Shown piece by piece: positions 57,689 through 64,000 of a stretch of 64,000 bases of DNA (positions are counted from its first letter, which is position 1; each line of letters opens with the position of its first letter). A model generated the notes under the pieces. The model was not told where the DNA came from. It worked only from the letters and a program-made list of their open reading frames with translations, and searched no databases. The stretch comes from Tetracladium setigerum (Eukaryota; Ascomycota; Leotiomycetes; Helotiales): contig PZJY01000002.1 of assembly GCA_031472005.1 (NCBI GenBank), positions 1 through 64,000 on the forward strand. Reading direction: 5' to 3'. The position numbers and the translations under genes are program-made.

Positions 57689-59584
57689 TCATTTAAATTC
57701 TTCCCTCATCCCTAACAAGAATTCCACCATTCCATAAGCCCCAGGATCAGGACACTTTTTCCAGTCATCGCCACCAACGTACACAGAACGCCCGAGACTT
57801 GCCTCCATGCCCTTCGTCCGTTCACAGCCTACCTTTGCATTCTCTACCGCCTGTTTGAAGTCTCTAGTCTCAACCATCGTCTGTACAAAAGGATCAAGAG
57901 AATCAATCAGGGTACGGTCACCTGGTTTTGCCGGCGTGTACTTGCCCAAGGAGAGGAGTGCCTGCTTCAAAGCCTTTGACCATATCTCAGCGGTGACAGG
58001 AGTTGATTCTGATGTGTCCTGACTGGAAAGACTAGCGGATAATGCGTTAAAGAAGATCGCATAGATAGCTCCTGATGTGCCGTCCATATTAGCTTCTACC
58101 ACTTGGGCAATTCGGCTGACGACTTGGACTGCGTCAGTCCAAGCTTCGGCGGGGACCTCTTCTATTTCTTCAAGAATAGCCTCTGCCCCTCCCTTCAAAC
58201 ACAGGCCGCAGTCGCCATCGCCAACCATTGTGTCGTACTTCGTAATTATTGCCTCCGCTGAGCTCAGCCTATTTAGACCTGATTTCAAAACAGCCAAAGT
58301 ATTTGTAGGGTTCACTAATGTTGTGTAAGTCGATATCATCAGATCATAAGCTTATTAGCACTCACAGATAAGCTTGCTTGTCGGCAAGGCTTCGATGGCT
58401 TCTTCTTCTACAGAGGATGTTCTATCTTCAACATTGGTAGTCCATGTAACCGGTTGCACAGGTGCCATCCAGCCGAGAGACTCCGCTGTGTCGTCCAGCA
58501 ATTCCAACATTGAAACCCCGGATGCCAAGCCGGTGTCTACAAGTTTGAGAATCGAAATGCTGAACCCCAAACCATTCAAACTTGACATGAAAGTTCCAGC
58601 CAGAATTCTTGCAGGTTGAAGCGAATAGGTAGATCCTAACTGCATGCAGACTTCCTCTGTTATACAACCTAGCTCCAGAACGGACACTGCACCTAGATTA
58701 TTGATAAGAAGCATAACAGGTTGACAAGGTTCGATGTCAATGTACGCCCGGTCGACATCATTTGGATCCAGGAGCTGAGCGAGCATATGTTTGACGAGAC
58801 CAGGAAGGTCGGTCTTTAAACGCTTGAAGCCCTCTTCGTTATGAATTCCCATCCCAAGCTCGACGTCGTCGTCTTTCTCGAAATTATCTGGCACAGATAC
58901 ACGACCTGGAACGTGAACGTGCGAGAGAGATGCTCCTACCGAAACTAGACCAGAGGAAACCAAGCTGGCAACTCGAGATACTTCGTTAAGGGAGGCGCTG
59001 TATAACACACCGTTGTGTCAGAATGAAATTGCCTTGTGGATCAGTTGGATAATTTACCCTCGTGCAGCAGCCGCGCCAGCAATCTTCTGAACAAGTACCG
59101 TTCCAGCAATTCCTCGTCTTCCAATCCTTCCACCTTTCGCTCTCCCCACACCAACATCGTCACCCACAACCACCATATCGACTTTGATGCCTCTTGCTCT
59201 AGCCTTCTCAACAGCCATCCCGAAATGCATTACGTCGCCGGTGTAATTCATTATGATGACCAGGATTCCCTCCGTAGTATCGACGCATCGCAGCAGACAT
59301 TGTTCGATCTGTTGAGAGGACGGACTGGCAAAAATTGAGCCTGCAACAGCACCACTGAGGAGTCCATGACCTACGAGCGCACCAAACGCCGGTTCGTGGC
59401 CACTTCCTCCACCTGATATGAGGGAGACCTGTGGTCGCTTTGTTTTCTTGATATATACAATCTTGTATTTTTCGTTGATAGCAACGGAGGGATTGAGACG
59501 TTTTAGCGAACGGAGCGCACCTGTAACAAGATGCGCTGGGTCATGATGGAAATGTTTGGCTGGCAGAAAGTTAGTCGAGAATTG
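57689..59584 (-). CDS. ATP-dependent dihydroxyacetone/glyceraldehyde kinase (DAK)
   Basis: Exons (from a still unidentified 5' exon) 59584-59058, 58997-58366 and 58314-57689; introns 60 and 51 bp; at least 595 aa, about the usual length. DhaK domain: SLISGGGSGHEPAFGALVG, NYTGDVMHFGMA and ELGMGIHNEEG with the substrate-binding His. DhaL domain: VGDGDCGLCLKGG (Mg-ATP Asp cluster), DGTSGAIYAIFF and a C-terminal DPGAYGM. The enzyme phosphorylates dihydroxyacetone and often glyceraldehyde. The start codon is not resolved: 59584 follows a TTTTTAG acceptor with a CTAAT branch site upstream, so a short first exon lies between about 59640 and 59800. Confidence 0.88.
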
Positions 59585-60544
59585 CTAAAAAGGAAGTGGT
59601 GAAGATTAGGATCCCTACAACTCATCGTGCAAGTGACAAAATAGCTATTCACAAAGGCTCACTGATGCCAGTCTGCTGGGACTATGGCAGGTCAATATCC
59701 AGGCAATTATCAGAGATATTCATTTTCTTTTGGCGGCTACATACAACATGGACAAGTTTCCAAATTCCGACAGCTTCCACTTCAAGCTTGGTTTCAATTC
59801 CCCACTTGAAGTTTGAAATGCAACCCCGATACCATCGTGTCCCTTGGGGAACGATACGATAGTGGGTTAGTGGAAATCATCCCGCTACCCCCAGAATTAG
59901 CGCCCAGATGGAATCCTTGTTTTAGTGTTGGGGTACCCCATCATTGAAGTCCGGAATTTAAACGTAATAGAATTTTAGTCAAAGGCGCTACTTTGTCAGA
60001 ACAAGCTAATTCTGGGGGTTGGTGCCATCGGCGTTTGGTGGAGAAGTTCGATAGTGTGCGGAGGCGAGGATGACAACGCTAAATCTGGGGGCACAATAAG
60101 CGAGAAAGTTGGGTTTCTGGGCCGCAAAAATTGTTGTTTCCGACATTAAACTCCCCCAACGCCAGTGTGTTATCCACTCTCTCTATATTTCTCGTATTAT
60201 GGAGAGACCTAATCGCCAAATGCATGGAGGAGTGTTTAGGCAGTTACTAAACGTGTGGGGGTGGAGGCGTGGTTGTCAAATGCTGACACGGCTATCGCTC
60301 CGAGAGCACTATGGCTATCACACGACCAAAGATGGGCAGATGTACCTCGATGGAATGGGAAGCTGTGTTGAGCTGGTAATCTAATTCTAATGGAGCCGCC
60401 GAAGAATTCCCTAATGCTTATACGCAGGTTAGCCCACCTCGTTGAGGTTCGCTCGCTTGGCTCTGTGTAAACAAATAATCATCCAACACTTCAGCGACCC
60501 TTCCCCAAAACCTAACATCTTCGATAAAATCCATCACGTCCAAA
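59585..60544. other. Divergent promoter region of kinase and aldolase
   Basis: About 1 kb between the divergent kinase and aldolase genes, including the unidentified first kinase exon. The ORF at 60109-60384 has no domain. Confidence 0.5.
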
Positions 60545-61548
60545 ATGGCACCTTCGGTTCTCGAGTCTCCAAGCACAAACAACGGGCATTCCAACGGGAA
60601 TGGCAACTCGGACGCATATCCATCGAGCGGCGATGTGAAACTTGTCCCGGGTTCTACGTTCCAACAGTGGCATTCTTCAAGCCAGAAAACGAAGACGTCG
60701 ATGTCGAGACAACCAGAAAACATGCTATCAGGCTTGCTCAAGCAGGAGTCACAGGCCTTGTGACCCATGGTTCCAATGGCGAAGCCGTGCATCTGTCTCG
60801 AGACGAACGCATTCTCATCAACAAAACGACACGAGAGAGTCTAGATTCCATTGGCCGCTCCGATATGCCTCTCATTGTCGGCTGTGGTGCTCAATCTACA
60901 CGCGAGTGTATCCAGCTTTGCAAAGATGCATCTCATTCAGGAGGACAGTTTGCGCTCGTCCTACCTCCCAGCTACTATGGAGGTCTCCTCAACACCAATC
61001 TCATCCTTAAATTTTTCTGCGATGTGGCAGATGCTTCGCCCATTCCGATCCTGATTTACAATTACCCGGGTGCATGCAGTGGACTTGACCTCAACTCCGA
61101 CGCTATTCTGGCCTTGTCGCAACACAAAAACATCGTCGGTGTTAAGTTGACCTGTGGAAACACTGGTAAATTGACTCGCGTTGCCGCCAATGCAAAGACT
61201 CCCTTCTTGACGATGGGCGGATCGGCAGACTTCACGTTGCAGACCCTTACCGTGGGAGGACATGGTATCATTGGAGGACTAGCAAATGTTGCTCCAAAGG
61301 CTTGTGTGAGGCTTTTGCAACTTCAAAATACTGGGAAAGGGACAGAGGCACGGAAACTACAGCAGGTAGTAGCTCGAGGCGACTGGGTTGCTATAAAGGG
61401 AGGCTTCGTTGCTGTGAAGGTCGCATTGCAACAATATTACGGATATGGTGGTCTACCTCGAAGGCCATGTGAATTGCCAGCATCCAAGGAATTGGAGAAG
61501 ATGGTGGCTGAATTTTCGGAGTTGCTGGAGTTGGAGAAGCAGTTATGA
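60545..61548 (+). pseudogene. DHDPS-family 2-keto-3-deoxy sugar-acid aldolase, one frameshift
   Basis: From ATG 60545 a Ser/Asn-rich leader of about 36 residues ends in DVKLVPG. The catalytic domain continues one frame over with GFYVPTVAFF to the TGA at 61546-61548. Joining them needs one extra base in the C-run at 60646-60648. The (beta/alpha)8 domain has THGSNGEAVHL, Tyr in IYNYPGACSG, the Schiff-base Lys in GVKLTCGN and a GGSADF loop. Fungal members include the L-threo-3-deoxy-hexulosonate aldolase of galacturonate catabolism and 4-hydroxy-2-oxoglutarate aldolase. If the missing base is an assembly error the gene is intact, which I think likely given its clean domain. Confidence 0.8.
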
Positions 61549-62202
61549 AGTCCTCATGCGGGGCGATGTGAAAGATGTTATTGAGATAGAAGCTTTAAAA
61601 TGTTACATGTGATTCGGGAAACTCCATACCTCTCATTACATTGTATTTCTCAATGATTCACATTTGACATTCAGGTTCTGCTTTTATCATCACAATTACG
61701 AAACTTGGTATTTGGTAACTTCATAATCGGAGTTAAATCGCATGTCCTTGGTGTGACTAGAGAAATGCCCTCCTTGTTCTTCAAAAATTCTCGTTCTCTC
61801 ATCGTGCACCACCAAGCTACCACACTCACAAGCAAGGCTTGTGAAGAGCATCCTCTTCAGAATTCAGCGCCGATATGTGGCGTTGCGGGGTGCGTTTGCC
61901 TGACTCGGACTTGTAAGTTGCACCCCCACGCCTTAAGCACAAAGATGGGATGGGGAAATTCCGGAGGAACACCGAGCAGTCTAGCGTCCAGAATGTGGGA
62001 AAATACAGTATGGGCAGCAAAATAATACGCATAGCGGGGTCTGATACCAAACCCCCACCATAGCTACACGCGGTGAATAAAAGTATCCTTGGTGCGTTAC
62101 CCATAGCAATTTTGCTTTACTTAATTTGAGCTCTTTCTCAGAATTACTATCTATTGTCTCTTTCTTCCATCCATTTGCCTAATTCTTCATCACCCTCTCA
62201 CA
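61549..62202. other. Spacer between aldolase and dehydratase
   Basis: No supported gene; the overlapping ORFs at 61705-62104 lack domains. Contains the dehydratase promoter. Confidence 0.5.
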
Positions 62203-63529
62203 ATGGCGCCAATCAAAAGTGTCGAGTACTTCCGCGTCAAGCCTCGCTGGTTGATGGTCAAAATCACAGATGAGACCGGACAGTATGGTTGGGGTGAAGG
62301 CACGCTCGAAGGACATGATCTTGCTGTTGAAGGTGCTTTGGATGAGATGATTGTAAGACTTATAGGTTTGGACGCAAAGTAAGCCGTGTTATCGAGGTCA
62401 TATCTATGTAGGCTGACAGAAACCAGTCAAATCGAACACATTTGGCAATTGTTCTGGAGGCATGGTTTCTACCGAGGAGGACCAGTGTTCATGTCTGCAC
62501 TCTCGGGGATTGACATTGCTCTTTGGGATTTGAAAGGTATGCTCACTCATGCTTTTGAAGCAACGACACAGAACATCTCTAATGCCACTATTCCGGGTAC
62601 AGGTCGCACTTTGGGCGTTCCCGTCTACGAATTACTCGGAGGCCGAGTTAGAAACAAGGTCCAAGTATATGCCTGGATTGGTGGAGACCGTCCAGCAGAT
62701 GTTGAAGTCGCAGCGTAAGTCCTCCAAACCAACATTTCTCTGATCGATTTCTAACCTGCCTCCGCATTCTAGCAAAGCACGTATTGCCCAAGGACTCAAA
62801 TGCGTCAAGATGAACGCAACCGAAGACACCAACTGGGTCGACTCTCCCTCCGTTCTCAGCGCAACAGTTGAACGACTCCGAATCGTCAAATCCCTTGGTC
62901 TTGACGTCGGTCTTGATTTCCACGGTCGTCTCCACAAACCCATGGCCAAACAGCTCGCCAAAGCACTCGAACCACACTGCCCCCTATTCATCGAGGAGCC
63001 TCTCCTGTGTGAGCATCCTGAAGCAATCAAACAGTTGTCAGAGTGCACCACCATTCCAATTGCATTTGGTGAACGTCTTTACACGCGATGGGACATAAAG
63101 CGTTTCTTAGAAGACGCATCGGTAGACATTCTCCAGCCAGACATCGCCCACGCGGGTGGCATCTCCGAAACGAGAAAAATTGCTCTTATGGCCGAAGCAT
63201 ATGATGTTGCAATCGCTCCCCATTGCCCTCTTGGTCCCGTCGCCTTTGCCGCTTCTCTTCAGGTGGCTCTTGCAACGCCTAATTTTTCGATCTTGGAGAT
63301 GAGTTTGGGAATGCATTATAACACCGAGGCAGGTGATGATATTGATCTATTGACGTATCTGAAGGATCAGAGTGTGTTTGATATTGAGGATGGGTATGTT
63401 AAGGCGCCATCGGGAGTGGGATTGGGGATTGAGATTGATGAGGAGATGGTGAGGAGGATAAGTAAGGATACTCAACCGTGGCAGTGTAAGCAGTTCTTTG
63501 GTCCGGATGGAAGTATTAGGGAATGGTAG
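62203..63529 (+). CDS. Enolase-superfamily sugar-acid (galactonate-type) dehydratase
   Basis: Four exons (62203-62378, 62427-62536, 62603-62714, 62773-63529), introns 48-66 bp, 384 aa. N-terminal capping domain WGEGTLEGHD and FYRGGPV, then the barrel with metal ligands in LDFHGRLHKP, FIEEPLL and FGERLYTRWD, and the catalytic His in APHCPLGPVA. This pattern is that of the D-galactonate dehydratase branch of the mandelate racemase group: aldonic acid to 2-keto-3-deoxy acid plus water. It is followed on the metabolic map by the aldolase encoded just upstream on the same strand. Exact sugar acid not determinable. Frame is clean. Confidence 0.9.
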
Positions 63530-64000
63530 AGGGGGTTCAACTATTAGCCCAGCAGGTTTAGCGTAGAGATAGTGTTTTCAATGGTGATATAATTCGTCTG
63601 CATGATCTCGGATATATTCATCTGGTTTCTCCCGAACGTTTATTTGATTAAATGGATGGGTTTCCTAGGACTGAACTCCAAAACTTGGCCTACAATAAAT
63701 GGTCTTAACAGAAGCTCAAGGTTTAAAAGATTGGAACTGACTCACTGTCTTTCTTAACGGTGGCTATATTTGAGAATCTTTATTTAGAACTAGGATCGGT
63801 GATCATGCAGACACCACAGTAAGCGGTATAGAGGTGGATACGCGTAAATCTTCACAGGACTTTGGAGATATGGATATGCGTAACTCTTCACGGGACTTTG
63901 GACATAAGAGGCAGACATTTCTTCATTCGGCCAGAAGGTACAAAGGTCCCACCCCTTTCTGTCTTCTAGCTGCTTCCATCTCTTTTTGTTGTGTGCCTTC
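63530..64000. other. Right edge, no gene supported
   Basis: No coding signal. A 30-bp class repeat, GGATAYGCGTAAMTCTTCAC then GGACTTTGGA, occurs twice near 63836-63902. Confidence 0.5.

Noticed and set aside
60442..60640. Longer aldolase N-terminus in the domain's own frame
   Set aside because: That leader (Lys/Arg/His-rich) appears to be the shadow of the ATG-60545 leader, which ends in the family-typical KLVPG.

Overview
The window starts at a chromosome end. Bases 1-113 are a CCCTAA telomere array reading inward, so this is the leftmost 64 kb of a linear eukaryotic chromosome. The organism is almost certainly a filamentous ascomycete (Pezizomycotina). Support: short GT-AG introns of 48-120 bp, a highly reducing polyketide synthase (HR-PKS), HET and fungal_trans domain proteins, an OTT_1508-type deaminase, and CpA-type (RIP-like) decay of a retroelement. 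Species is not determinable from sequence alone. All coordinates for spliced genes come from hand-placed splice sites that keep the reading frame and domain continuity.

Layout. 1-2.1 kb: telomere, a RIP-decayed gag fragment with its LTR, and a 340-bp subtelomeric tandem repeat. 2.8-4.1 kb: secreted serine hydrolase of the beta-lactamase fold. 4.6-5.5 kb: dispersed repeat and a hAT-like MITE. 5.8-27.5 kb: a secondary-metabolite cluster with clean reading frames, comprising an MFS exporter, a seven-exon HR-PKS (KS-AT-DH-MT-ER-KR-ACP, about 2475 aa), a FluG-type glutamine synthetase-like enzyme, an alpha-oxoamine synthase, a P450 and a CmcJ/AsaB-type oxygenase-like protein. 28.6-37.3 kb: decayed genes (deaminase, C2H2 protein, SDR pseudogene) around an intact small viroplasmin/RNase H1-N domain gene. 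38.7-47.3 kb: SDR, FAD-linked oxidase, PF11951-type regulator, second SDR. 49.1-57.3 kb: carboxylesterase, HET protein and C2H2-fungal_trans regulator, each with one or two disabling lesions. 57.7-63.5 kb: dihydroxyacetone kinase, a DHDPS-family aldolase and an enolase-superfamily sugar-acid dehydratase, which together read as a sugar-acid catabolic cluster.

How the genes may work together. The HR-PKS has no thioesterase. A PLP-dependent alpha-oxoamine synthase next to it could release the chain by decarboxylative condensation with an amino acid, as in sphinganine-analogue pathways (fumonisin, sphingofungin types). The P450, oxygenase-like protein and glutamine synthetase-like enzyme could tailor the product and the MFS protein export it. 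At the right end, a dehydratase, a 2-keto-3-deoxy sugar-acid aldolase and a triose kinase could turn an aldonic acid into pyruvate and a phosphorylated triose.

A recurring feature is that nearly every gene right of the metabolite cluster up to 57 kb has a single C-to-T type stop or a 1-base frameshift, several beside homopolymers. Some of this may be assembly error; the stop codons are less easily explained that way.
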